Assembly: GCA_003506995.1 (NCBI GenBank) | Contig: DNXB01000050.1 | Coordinates: 201-6,020, forward strand | Origin: Verrucomicrobiales bacterium | GTDB taxonomy: Bacteria > Verrucomicrobiota > Verrucomicrobiia > Verrucomicrobiales > Verrucomicrobiaceae | DNA length: 5,820 nt | Reading direction: 5' to 3' | Part shown: in pieces, positions 1 to 5,761 of the stretch | Position numbering within the stretch: the first letter of the stretch is position 1 | Layout of the letters: every line of letters begins with the position of its first letter | Notes under the pieces: model-generated | What the model was told of the DNA's origin: nothing | Databases searched by the model: none | The model's input: only the letters and a program-made list of their open reading frames with translations | Translations under genes and position numbers: made by a program

Positions 1-2131
1 CGCTCTTGCTGGCAGCCTGTGCTGTGAGTCGGCGCAGCAAGGAACCTGGACCTTGCAGGACATGGGTGGTGAAGGCGAGATTTTTGGGTGCCATTCCCGT
101 GATGGACTCAATGAAAGCATCCACCAATGCAAGGTTCTCGTTGGTGTTTTTGACAAACAGGGCGCTGGAAGCTGGATTGAATGAGGCGGTGGCTCCTTCA
201 GGGAAGGGGATGTCCTGTGCTTCAAGTATCTGTTTGGCGGTCTTTCGCGTGGTCAAGGTGTTGTCCTGTGGATCAGGCGCCGGATCTCCGCCAACAGAGA
301 GAAAATCGGGCGGCACACGAATCATCCGTGTGTTCCAAGCTTTAGGATCGGCGGGAGGTTTGGGCTTGTCCGCAGGTTCGACGACTGGCAGGGGCCTGGC
401 CACCTGCTGCACGACATCACATTTCAAAAATGTGGCCCAGAGCATCCCGTTGTCATCACGTCCCGTGGGCTTGTTGAGGGAGATGAGTTTGATGCCGCCA
501 TTGACCATGGTGATGCCGGTGATGGTCTTGATGGAATGAAAATCCACCACGGGCATGTCGAAGTTTTTCTTGGTGGCTGGATCGCGGAAATGCTCGCGAC
601 GTGCTTCCGGTGGGGCGGAATGGAGTTCGTGGTTTAATGTGATTTCCACCGTGCGTCCGTCGGCTCCGATGGTGGGTCCGATTTGGAAGATGGAACCGAC
701 CGGACGCATCTCGAAAGCAAGATGGGGCTGACCTTTGGCATCGGTGCCGAATTCAGACACATAAACGTGCTCACGCTGGGACTCGTGAGTGACGTAGGCA
801 CCGGACTTGGTTTCTAGGAAGATGGAGTTGATGAAACGGGCCTCGCCACGAGCAACAGCGGCCTCCACGGCGACCCACATGGCAAGCTGGTCGCTGGTGG
901 CCGCGGCCTGGTGGGTGAGATCACGCAGGAAGGCGGCGGGTGCCTGCATGGTGTGCAGAGTGAAGGCGAGGGTCCTGCAGCTTTGGTTCACTCGTTCATC
1001 AAGCAGCGCGGCGATGCGCTCGATGTTGTCGGTGGTGTTGATGATGTGCAGCACGCCATGCGTGTGAACGGCGGAGGCTCCCTTCACGGCGACGACGTCA
1101 TGGGACTCGAACCATGCCAGCAGCGGCTGTGGTTTCTCCATGAGTGCTTCAAACACGCCATCAGGGACATTGAAGGCTGCGGCGCTTAGGCCGGGGGGTG
1201 CCTGCGCCATTTGCTGGGAGGTGACGGGCGTTGAGAAGGGCAGCGCATCCATTTTGCGGACGGAGCCAGTGAGGAACACGGCCCAGAGGATGTCGTCTTT
1301 CTCCTGCGCTGTGCCGACGGGCTTGGTGACACCAATGAGCTTCGTGCTGCCGCTAGTGCTGGTGATGCCGGTGGTGAAATGCGCGCCATGGATGTCAGTG
1401 GCGGGAAATTCGGTGGCATTGCCGGTGATGGGCTCGCTGATGCTGATCTGGCGCTTACGTGGTAGAGCGGGATGCAACTCGACGCTGAGCGTGGACTCGA
1501 TCGTGATGCCATCGGCACCGACGGTTGGCTCGATCTCGAACCGCAACCCAACTTGCCGCCTGTCCTGGGCCACGGATAAGCGGCTCTTTGCATCCAACAT
1601 CAGCTCGCTGGAGAAGACATGCTCGCACACGGAATCGGAGCTGGCCCGGGTGCCGGATTTCGTTTCGAGAAAAGCATCGCCAACGACGCGGACGTTGGAG
1701 CCTGTGTTTTTCGCGTAACCGAGCAGCAGGACGAGTTCTGCGGCGGCAGTCGCGCTGCGTGAGGCTGCGGTGTTGACTTGGCGGATGAGCTCGCCGGGAC
1801 CTTCGATGACGGTGAGGTTGTAGGCAATGCTGCTTGGGCCACCAAGAACGATTGAATCCACAAAGGCTGCCACCACTGCGAGTTCCTGGGGGGTGTTGTG
1901 AACGGTGAGAAGGCTGGTCGTGGGGTTGAACGCGGCCGAGGCACCAGCAGGAAAGGTGATGCCGATGGATTCGAGAACTCGTCTGGCTGCTTCGCGCGGT
2001 GGCTGTTGCGCGGGAACATTCGGGTAGCCGCGCGGGATGCTGAAAACGCGGGTCGTCATCGCTGGCTGCTCTGCATGTAAGGCAGCAGTGAAGATGAGTG
2101 TGAGGAGCAGGAGAAGGCTGCGGAACGACAT
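1..2131 (-). CDS. Exported triple-module secretin-like protein, paralogue 1 (3' end beyond the window)
   Basis: A minus-strand frame opens at ATG 2131-2129 and runs without a stop for 710 codons to the left edge, so the gene is cut by the window. Residues 1-20 form a Sec signal peptide: a short Arg-containing start, a Leu-rich core, and a probable cleavage after LHA. Three homologous modules follow at about 27-295, 316-574 and 601 to beyond 710. Each begins with an N1/STN-like stretch (FNPTTSLLTVHNT at 68-80, FNPASSALFVKNT at 651-663; weak in module 2). Modules 1 and 2 then show a helical linker, ETKSG (156-160, 440-444), REH or CEH, and a secretin C-domain-like strand block (VGLRFEIEPTVGADG, 194-208; VGSIFQIGPTIGADG, 478-492). 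They lack the canonical gate motif. By alignment with the neighbour at 2326-5013, about 167 residues are missing. The start is chosen because DNA and protein match the neighbour's start. Membership of a secretin-derived family is inferred from motifs; function is unknown. Confidence 0.9.
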   Translation of the reverse strand, partial: MSFRSLLLLLTLIFTAALHAEQPAMTTRVFSIPRGYPNVPAQQPPREAARRVLESIGITFPAGASAAFNPTTSLLTVHNTPQELAVVAAFVDSIVLGGPSSIAYNLTVIEGPGELIRQVNTAASRSATAAAELVLLLGYAKNTGSNVRVVGDAFLETKSGTRASSDSVCEHVFSSELMLDAKSRLSVAQDRRQVGLRFEIEPTVGADGITIESTLSVELHPALPRKRQISISEPITGNATEFPATDIHGAHFTTGITSTSGSTKLIGVTKPVGTAQEKDDILWAVFLTGSVRKMDALPFSTPVTSQQMAQAPPGLSAAAFNVPDGVFEALMEKPQPLLAWFESHDVVAVKGASAVHTHGVLHIINTTDNIERIAALLDERVNQSCRTLAFTLHTMQAPAAFLRDLTHQAAATSDQLAMWVAVEAAVARGEARFINSIFLETKSGAYVTHESQREHVYVSEFGTDAKGQPHLAFEMRPVGSIFQIGPTIGADGRTVEITLNHELHSAPPEARREHFRDPATKKNFDMPVVDFHSIKTITGITMVNGGIKLISLNKPTGRDDNGMLWATFLKCDVVQQVARPLPVVEPADKPKPPADPKAWNTRMIRVPPDFLSVGGDPAPDPQDNTLTTRKTAKQILEAQDIPFPEGATASFNPASSALFVKNTNENLALVDAFIESITGMAPKNLAFTTHVLQGPGSLLRRLTAQAASKS

Positions 2132-2138
2132 GCCGGGG

Positions 2139-2168
2139 AGATTACCGGAGGCGGGGGAGGCGTGTCGA
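2139..2168 (-). promoter_or_regulatory. Putative leaderless promoter and conserved start region of paralogue 1
   Basis: On the minus strand, TCGACA (2168-2163, 5 of 6 bases of TTGACA) is followed after 18 bases by TAATCT (2144-2139, a weak 3 of 6 match to TATAAT). The ATG begins 8 bases after that hexamer, which would put transcription start on or one base before the A of ATG. No purine-rich Shine-Dalgarno sequence is visible between 2132 and 2150. The same arrangement with the same 18-base spacing occurs before the other paralogue. The GC-rich spacer and poor -10 box make this a hypothesis. Confidence 0.3.
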
Positions 2169-2198
2169 GCCTTCTTCACCGGGGCTGTGAAAGGCTAT

Positions 2199-2307
2199 GT
2201 CTGAACCAGAAATGGAGGAACTGAAAACTGGGAATGGGTCAGAATGGAGGAATGGTCGGAGTCGGCCATTTTCAGTTTCTTCATTCCGCCATTCTCAGTT
2301 CTTCCAT
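2199..2307. repeat. Palindromic intergenic repeat, copy A
   Basis: This imperfect inverted repeat lies between the two large genes, starting 19 bases downstream of the stop of the 895-residue gene. AGAATGGAGGAATG (2241-2254) pairs with CATTCCGCCATTCT (2282-2295), and ATGGAGGAACTG (2212-2223) pairs with CAGTTCTTCCAT (2296-2307), with one mismatch in each arm. AACTGAAAA (2219-2227) can instead pair with TTTTCAGTT (2269-2277). Bases 2230-2261 are identical to 5236-5267 of copy B, and GTCTGAACCAG (2199-2209) recurs at the edge of copy C (5556-5566). It has no U-tract, so it is not a classical terminator, but it could act in mRNA processing or attenuation between the two genes. Confidence 0.75.
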
Positions 2308-2325
2308 GCTTGGACGTGTGCACTC

Positions 2326-5013
2326 CTATTCTCCCACGCGCAGGATGTCGCAGGTGATGAAGATGGCCTGAAGGATGTCTTCGTTCTCGAACTCGGGTCT
2401 GCCGGTGGGTTTGTAGAGGGAGAGCAGGCGGGCGGTGCCGTCGGGCATCGTGATACCGGTGGTGACCTTGGCGACGTGGTAATCGGTGAGCGGGAATTCG
2501 AGTCGGCGGCCCTGAGTGTCGAGGATGTGCTCGCGGTGCTCGAAGGGCGGGGCGGTGTGGAATTCGGATGAAAAGAAGAGTTCTGCCAAGTGGCCTTCGC
2601 GGGCGATGGTGGGTTCGAGTTCGACTTTGAAGCCGACGTTGCGGGTTTCGGTGATGATTTCTGGCACGCCTTCCTTGCTGATGTGCATGTCGGCGAGCGC
2701 GGTGTGCTCCGCGCCCTGCTGTGTGGTGGCGCGGACGCCGGATTTGGTCTCGATGCGGTTGGTGCCGAGGGATTGCGCGCTGCCAGTCTTCACGGCGGCG
2801 AGGAGTTCGTCGAGCGCGGCGCGGTGGTTGCTTTTGCTGGCGGCTTGTGTGGCGATCTGGCGCAGCAGCGGGCCGGGAGCTTGGAGGACGTGGGTGGTGA
2901 AGGTGGTGGTTTTGGGAGTATTTCTGGCGATGTCTTTCAGGAAGGCTTCGATCAGCACGAGATTTTCCAGTGAATTGCGAACAGTGAGCGTGGAATCGGC
3001 TGGATTGAACTTGGCGCTGGCTCCCTTTGGGAAGGAAATGCCCTTGTGTCCGAGAACGCCTTCACGAGCGGGTTCAAGGCTGGTTTCATTCGCCGCAAAC
3101 GGGTCGGGTTCTGTGTTTTCTCTCCCGCCCCCGACATTGATGAAGTCGGCAGGTGCCTTGAAGACACGCGTTTCCAATCCTTTCGCATCGGGTTCTTTGC
3201 GTCTTTGAGTGATTTCGATTTCGAGTGGCTTCGTTACCTGCGGCACGACATCGCACTTCAGGAAGGTTGCCCAGAGTTTGCCTTCGGCGTCGCGGCCGGT
3301 GGGTTTATGGAGGGCGATGAGCTTGGTGCTGCCTTTGGTGATGCTGAGGCCGCTGCTGGTTTTGAGGACGTGGAAGTCAGTGGCGGGCATGGCGAAGCGC
3401 TGGCCGGAGGCGGGATCGCGAAAGTGGGCACCGCGTGCCTCGGGGGCGGCGGGATGGAGTTCGTGGCTGAGATTGAGTTCTACCGTGTGCCCGTCCACGC
3501 TGACCACGGGCTCGACTTCGAAAACCGAACCGACTTCGCGCATCTCAAAAAAGATCTCAGGTTGGTTTTCGTCGGTGATGGCGAATTCGGAGATGAAGAT
3601 GTGCTCGCGCACGGTTTTGAGCGTGGCTCGGATGCCAGCGTTGGCTTCGAGGAAGAGGGAGTCGATGAAGCGGGCCTCGCCACGGGCGGAGGCGGCTTCC
3701 ATGGTGGTGAACATTGCGGTGTCATCCGCGCCTGCGGCGGTGGATTGGCGGGTGAGATCGCGGAGCAGCGTCGCAGGGGCCTCGATGGTGTGCAGGGTGA
3801 AGGCGATGGTTTTTGGGGCGACGGATTCGGCGTGTGCGATCAGAGCGCCGATGGCTTCGACCATGGCGGGGGTGTTGGTGACGTGGAGATGGTCGCTCTT
3901 TTGTTCCAGCAAGGCACCGGGAGGGAAGGCGATGCCTTGCTCTTTCTCCAGCCACTCACGCAGCGGCTGCGAGGCTGTTTCCATGAGGGATTCGAGCAAT
4001 CCGGGTGGTGCGCGGAAGACGACTGCGGTCATTCCTGACGGTTCAATCGTTTGCGGCGGTCGTGTTTGCGGCAATGCTTCAACCCGGCGGATGCTGGTGG
4101 TGAGAAACGCGACCCAGAGGATGTCGGCCTTTTCATCGACGAGGCCGACGGGTTTGGTGATGCCGATGAGCTTCGTGGCTCCGCTGTTGCTGACGAGGGA
4201 GGTTTTGAATTCAGCTCCGGCGGTGACAGAGAAAGGGAATTCGGCATCGCGGGCGGTGGGTGGCTCGGTGACGCGCATCTGCCGCGTGCGTGGCGAGATG
4301 GGATGGAACTTGATGACGAGACTGCTGTCGATGGTGCTGCCGTCAGCGTTGAGCGTAGGCTCGACTTCGAGTGTGAGGCCGAGCGGGCGCATGTCCCAGG
4401 CTATGGAGGGACGGCTTTTCTTGTCGAAATCGAGGTCGGGGCTGGAAACGTGCTCGCGCACGGCGGAGGTGCTGCTGTGGGTGCCGGATTTGGTTTCGAG
4501 GAAGGCGTCAGCGATGACGCGGACGTTGGAGCCTGGATTTTTCGCGTAGCCGAGCAGCGTGGTGAGTTCTTGTGCGGCGTCCGCGTTCCGCGTAGCGGCG
4601 GCGTTGATCTGGCGGATGATTTCGCCCGGACCTTCGAGAATGATGAGCTGGTGTGCCAGACTGGCAGGCGCGTCTTTGCGTAGCGCCTCGACAAAGGCTG
4701 CGACGAGATCGAGGTTCGGCTGCGTGTTGGTGACCGTCAGCAGTCCGGTGAGCGGATTGAATTTGGCGCTGGCTCCTTCCGGGAAGATGACGCCTTGGGC
4801 TTCGAGGATCAGTTTTGAGGATGACGGCCTGGGAAGCTCCAACGGCGGTAAACCAATCGGCTGTGGTGGAGGGGGCGGTGCATCTGGGCCATCAAGACTT
4901 GTGAAGAGAAAATCTGGCGGGACTTTGAAGGTGCGGGTGTGTAGCTCGGAGACGGCCTGCGCTTGCCAGGTGAAGGCGAGCGTGAGGAGCAGGAGAAGGC
5001 TGCGGAACGACAT
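2326..5013 (-). CDS. Exported triple-module secretin-like protein, paralogue 2 (complete, 895 aa)
   Basis: The complete minus-strand gene runs from ATG 5013-5011 to TAG 2328-2326. Residues 1-20 are a Sec signal peptide with a probable cleavage after AQA. A Pro-rich linker (44-64) follows. Three tandem modules lie at about 27-312, 329-594 and 615-893. Module blocks, in order: a TRxFxxPxxF lead (27-35, 615-624); a GxxFPxGAxxxFNPxxxxLTVxNT N1/STN-like block (74-97, 659-681; degenerate at 360-381); a linker containing xxPxxLLRxx; an ETKSG block (173-177, 755-759; changed to EANAG at 456-460); VREH (185-188, 468-471); a secretin C-domain-like block (210-225, 494-508, 793-807); and a closing strand pair (KLIGITKPVG to FLTTSI; KLIALHKPTG to FLKCDVV; RLLSLYKPTG to FITCDI). 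The VPxLGDIP gate motif is missing. I infer a periplasmic or outer-membrane-associated, secretin-derived repeat protein. It has no enzyme motif and its function is unknown. It is followed after 194 bases by its co-oriented paralogue. Long plus-strand frames across it are shadows. Confidence 0.93.
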   Translation of the reverse strand: MSFRSLLLLLTLAFTWQAQAVSELHTRTFKVPPDFLFTSLDGPDAPPPPPQPIGLPPLELPRPSSSKLILEAQGVIFPEGASAKFNPLTGLLTVTNTQPNLDLVAAFVEALRKDAPASLAHQLIILEGPGEIIRQINAAATRNADAAQELTTLLGYAKNPGSNVRVIADAFLETKSGTHSSTSAVREHVSSPDLDFDKKSRPSIAWDMRPLGLTLEVEPTLNADGSTIDSSLVIKFHPISPRTRQMRVTEPPTARDAEFPFSVTAGAEFKTSLVSNSGATKLIGITKPVGLVDEKADILWVAFLTTSIRRVEALPQTRPPQTIEPSGMTAVVFRAPPGLLESLMETASQPLREWLEKEQGIAFPPGALLEQKSDHLHVTNTPAMVEAIGALIAHAESVAPKTIAFTLHTIEAPATLLRDLTRQSTAAGADDTAMFTTMEAASARGEARFIDSLFLEANAGIRATLKTVREHIFISEFAITDENQPEIFFEMREVGSVFEVEPVVSVDGHTVELNLSHELHPAAPEARGAHFRDPASGQRFAMPATDFHVLKTSSGLSITKGSTKLIALHKPTGRDAEGKLWATFLKCDVVPQVTKPLEIEITQRRKEPDAKGLETRVFKAPADFINVGGGRENTEPDPFAANETSLEPAREGVLGHKGISFPKGASAKFNPADSTLTVRNSLENLVLIEAFLKDIARNTPKTTTFTTHVLQAPGPLLRQIATQAASKSNHRAALDELLAAVKTGSAQSLGTNRIETKSGVRATTQQGAEHTALADMHISKEGVPEIITETRNVGFKVELEPTIAREGHLAELFFSSEFHTAPPFEHREHILDTQGRRLEFPLTDYHVAKVTTGITMPDGTARLLSLYKPTGRPEFENEDILQAIFITCDILRVGE

Positions 5014-5020
5014 GCCGGGG

Positions 5021-5050
5021 AGACTACCGGATAAGGGGGCGGCGTGTCGA
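5021..5050 (-). promoter_or_regulatory. Putative leaderless promoter and conserved start region of paralogue 2
   Basis: On the minus strand, TCGACA (5050-5045) and TAGTCT (5026-5021) are separated by 18 bases, and the ATG starts 8 bases beyond the second hexamer. There is no Shine-Dalgarno sequence. Bases 4980-5031 match 2098-2149 at all but two positions, including 42 identical bases (4982-5023 and 2100-2141) that cover the start codon and the first ten codons. The -10 match is weak, so promoter function is inferred mainly from the conserved geometry in the two copies. Confidence 0.3.
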
Positions 5051-5087
5051 GAGCTTCATTTCAGCCAGACTGGGCCTTCAAAGACTG

Positions 5088-5152
5088 TGACAAAATAATG
5101 GAGGGTAAAATCATTCCGGCTCCCCATGATTTTACCCCTCATGATTTTGTCA
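5088..5152. repeat. AT-rich palindromic repeat, copy 1
   Basis: A 27-base arm (5088-5114, beginning TGACAAAAT and ending GGGTAAAATCAT) is the reverse complement of 5126-5152 at 24 of 27 positions, around an 11-base loop (TCCGGCTCCCC). The innermost 12 base pairs are perfect. Within each arm the motif AAAAT recurs, giving a doubled sub-repeat. It lies 75 bases upstream of the start of the 895-residue gene and outside its predicted promoter. A degenerate second copy is at 5355-5421. It resembles the small REP- or MITE-like palindromes dispersed in bacterial intergenic DNA; a transcriptional role is possible but not shown. Confidence 0.8.
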
Positions 5153-5179
5153 TGCCTCTTCACCTATCAAGTTTGATGG

Positions 5180-5227
5180 ATCACACAAAGGGGCTTCTTC
5201 GCGCAGTCTGCGAAGACCGGGTGTGAT
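5180..5227. repeat. Two-step stem-loop upstream of paralogue 2
   Basis: The inner stem TCTTCGC (5196-5202) pairs perfectly with GCGAAGA (5210-5216) around a 7-base loop. An outer stem ATCACAC (5180-5186) pairs with GTGTGAT (5221-5227), with unpaired bases on both sides in between. There is no adjacent T-tract in either direction. It sits between the AT-rich palindrome and repeat copy B. It may be a folded RNA or a fragment of another dispersed repeat. Confidence 0.45.
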
Positions 5228-5321
5228 GGAGAAAAGGGAATGGGTCAGAATGGAGGAATGGTCGGAGGCGGGCCAGGCCCTTTTCAGTTCCTTCATTCCG
5301 CCATTCGCAGTTCTTCCATGT
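5228..5321. repeat. Palindromic intergenic repeat, copy B
   Basis: This is the second copy of the GGAGGAATG-type palindrome. AGAATGGAGGAATG (5247-5260) pairs with CATTCCGCCATTC (5294-5306). Its left half (5236-5267) is identical over 32 bases to copy A (2230-2261), and its right end (5290-5321) is identical over 32 bases to copy C (5608-5639). It carries a private 11-base palindrome GGGCCAGGCCC (5270-5280) near the hairpin tip. The mosaic identity suggests a dispersed family in which parts of the copies homogenise. Confidence 0.75.
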
Positions 5322-5354
5322 GAAGGTGATGAGCGGAGTGGCTGCCGATTTTAT

Positions 5355-5421
5355 GGCAAAAAATGGAGGGCACGAAAATCCAGAGTTCATCAGACTCATT
5401 TTTTGCCCCACATTTTTTGTC
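5355..5421. repeat. AT-rich palindromic repeat, copy 2 (degenerate)
   Basis: The left arm 5355-5379 (GGCAAAAAATGGAGGG, then CACGAAAAT) is largely the reverse complement of 5398-5421 (ATTTTTTGCCCC, then ACATTTTTTGTC), with an 18-base loop, three mismatches near the base of the stem and one bulge. The arm order GACAAAA-ATGGAGGG-AAAAT is the same as in the copy at 5088-5152, so the two look like one family. Its right edge touches the stop codon of the degenerate paralogue tip at 5421-5468. Confidence 0.55.
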
Positions 5422-5468
5422 TATTCATTCACCCGCAGGATGTCTTCCAGCTCGAATTCGGTCGGATT
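5421..5468 (-). pseudogene. Remnant 3' tip of a third paralogue, with an internal deletion
   Basis: Read on the minus strand, 5468-5421 gives NPTEFELEDILRVNE followed by TAG. The intact neighbour ends KPTGRPEFENEDILQAIF, then ITCDILRVGE and stop. The remnant therefore matches PT, EFExEDIL and then jumps to LRVxE-stop. The missing segment lies exactly between two GACATCCT repeats of the intact gene, which suggests deletion by recombination or slippage between them. Upstream of 5468 the similarity ends, and a hairpin repeat begins at 5473. The match is short, so chance similarity cannot be fully excluded. Confidence 0.5.
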
Positions 5469-5472
5469 CTCA

Positions 5473-5545
5473 CACCGCAGAGATTGGAAGGCCGCAGAGT
5501 CCGGAAATGGAAAAGGGCTCTGCGGCGTTCCAAACTCTTGCGGTG
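5473..5545. repeat. Long CACCGC-ended hairpin repeat
   Basis: The 30-base left arm (5473-5502: CACCGCAGAGATTGGAAG, then GCCGCAGAGTCC) pairs with the 31-base right arm (5515-5545: GGGCTCTGCGGCGTTCC, then AAACTCTTGCGGTG). There is one single-base bulge, and a few mismatches or GT pairs. The loop is 12 bases (GGAAATGGAAAA). There is no open frame and no flanking T-tract. The size and shape fit a REP/BIME or MITE-like dispersed element. It sits exactly where similarity to the third paralogue ends, so it may mark the breakpoint. Confidence 0.75.
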
Positions 5546-5555
5546 CTAAATCTGG

Positions 5556-5639
5556 GTCTGAACCAGCATGGAGGAATGCCTGGAGTCGGATCAGGCCATT
5601 TGCATTCCCTTCATTCCGCCATTCGCAGTTCTTCCATGT
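5556..5639. repeat. Palindromic intergenic repeat, copy C
   Basis: This is the third copy of the GGAGGAATG-type palindrome. CATGGAGGAATG (5568-5579) pairs imperfectly with CATTCCGCCATT (5612-5623). The left border GTCTGAACCAG (5556-5566) matches copy A, and the right end (5608-5639) is identical over 32 bases to copy B. An internal CATTCCCTTCATTCCGCCATTC run (5603-5624) repeats the CATTCC half-motif. Confidence 0.7.
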
Positions 5640-5654
5640 TTCCAGGACATTGCT

Positions 5655-5737
5655 GTCAAGGAGTGGTCAAGAGATGGTCAAGCGGGTGGCGTGGACTGCT
5701 TGACGATTCCTTGACCTTTGACAGGCGCAGACTTGAC
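5655..5737. promoter_or_regulatory. Phased array of GTCAAG / CTTGAC hexamers
   Basis: GTCAAG starts at 5655, 5666 and 5677, and its reverse complement CTTGAC starts at 5699, 5710 and 5732. The steps are 11, 11, 22, 11 and 22 bases, so all six sit in one 11-base register, close to a helical turn. The first three point one way and the last three the other. A seventh, out-of-phase TTTGAC is at 5717. The centre forms a 19-base inverted repeat (5665-5683 with 5698-5716, 16 of 19 paired). It could be a multi-site operator for a dimeric regulator, a short tandem repeat folded back on itself, or a transcript-end structure. Confidence 0.5.
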
Positions 5738-5743
5738 CCGTCC

Positions 5744-5758
5744 CGTTGCGGCGCAACG
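5744..5758 (-). terminator. Short hairpin just after the stop of the right-edge gene
   Basis: CGTTGC (5744-5749) and GCAACG (5753-5758) form a perfect 6-base-pair stem with a 3-base loop, beginning 3 bases beyond the minus-strand stop at 5764-5762. The sequence that follows on the minus strand is GGGACGGG rather than a T-tract, so intrinsic termination would be weak. Position is the main argument. Confidence 0.25.
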
Positions 5759-5761
5759 AGA

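Larger units (their letters stand above)
5054..5761. other. Repeat-dense intergenic region without an intact gene
   Basis: About 700 bases hold no credible intact coding region. Short plus-strand frames here run across hairpin arms and have no recognisable protein features. At least five palindromic elements from several apparent families, plus one degenerate coding tip, occupy most of it. This is typical of a site where a gene was lost and small dispersed elements accumulated. Long leader or regulatory roles for the downstream gene cannot be excluded. Confidence 0.7.

Noticed and set aside
6..1718. Plus-strand open frames opposite the left-edge gene
   Set aside because: The minus strand is open throughout this stretch and aligns continuously with the neighbouring paralogue; the plus frames are its shadows.
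2199..2307. Copy A as an intrinsic terminator of the 895-residue gene
   Set aside because: The hairpin is well placed, but there is no U-tract on either side and related copies exist away from intact genes, so it is listed as a repeat.
3046..4549. Long plus-strand open frames (330 and 446 codons) antisense to the 895-residue gene
   Set aside because: They are low-complexity, Gly/Ala/Ser/Arg-rich translations with no domain features, caused by GC-rich codon use of the minus-strand gene. The minus frame has a signal peptide, internal repeats and a paralogue.
5473..5545. tRNA or other structured RNA gene
   Set aside because: It is a single long hairpin with no cloverleaf, no TTC-type T-loop and no anticodon arm.
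5088..5640. CRISPR array
   Set aside because: The repeats are palindromic, of different families and unevenly spaced, with no constant repeat plus unique spacers.
5044..5703. Short plus-strand frames of 60-127 codons in the intergenic region
   Set aside because: They cross palindrome arms and hairpin loops, show no Shine-Dalgarno site or protein motif, and overlap one another.
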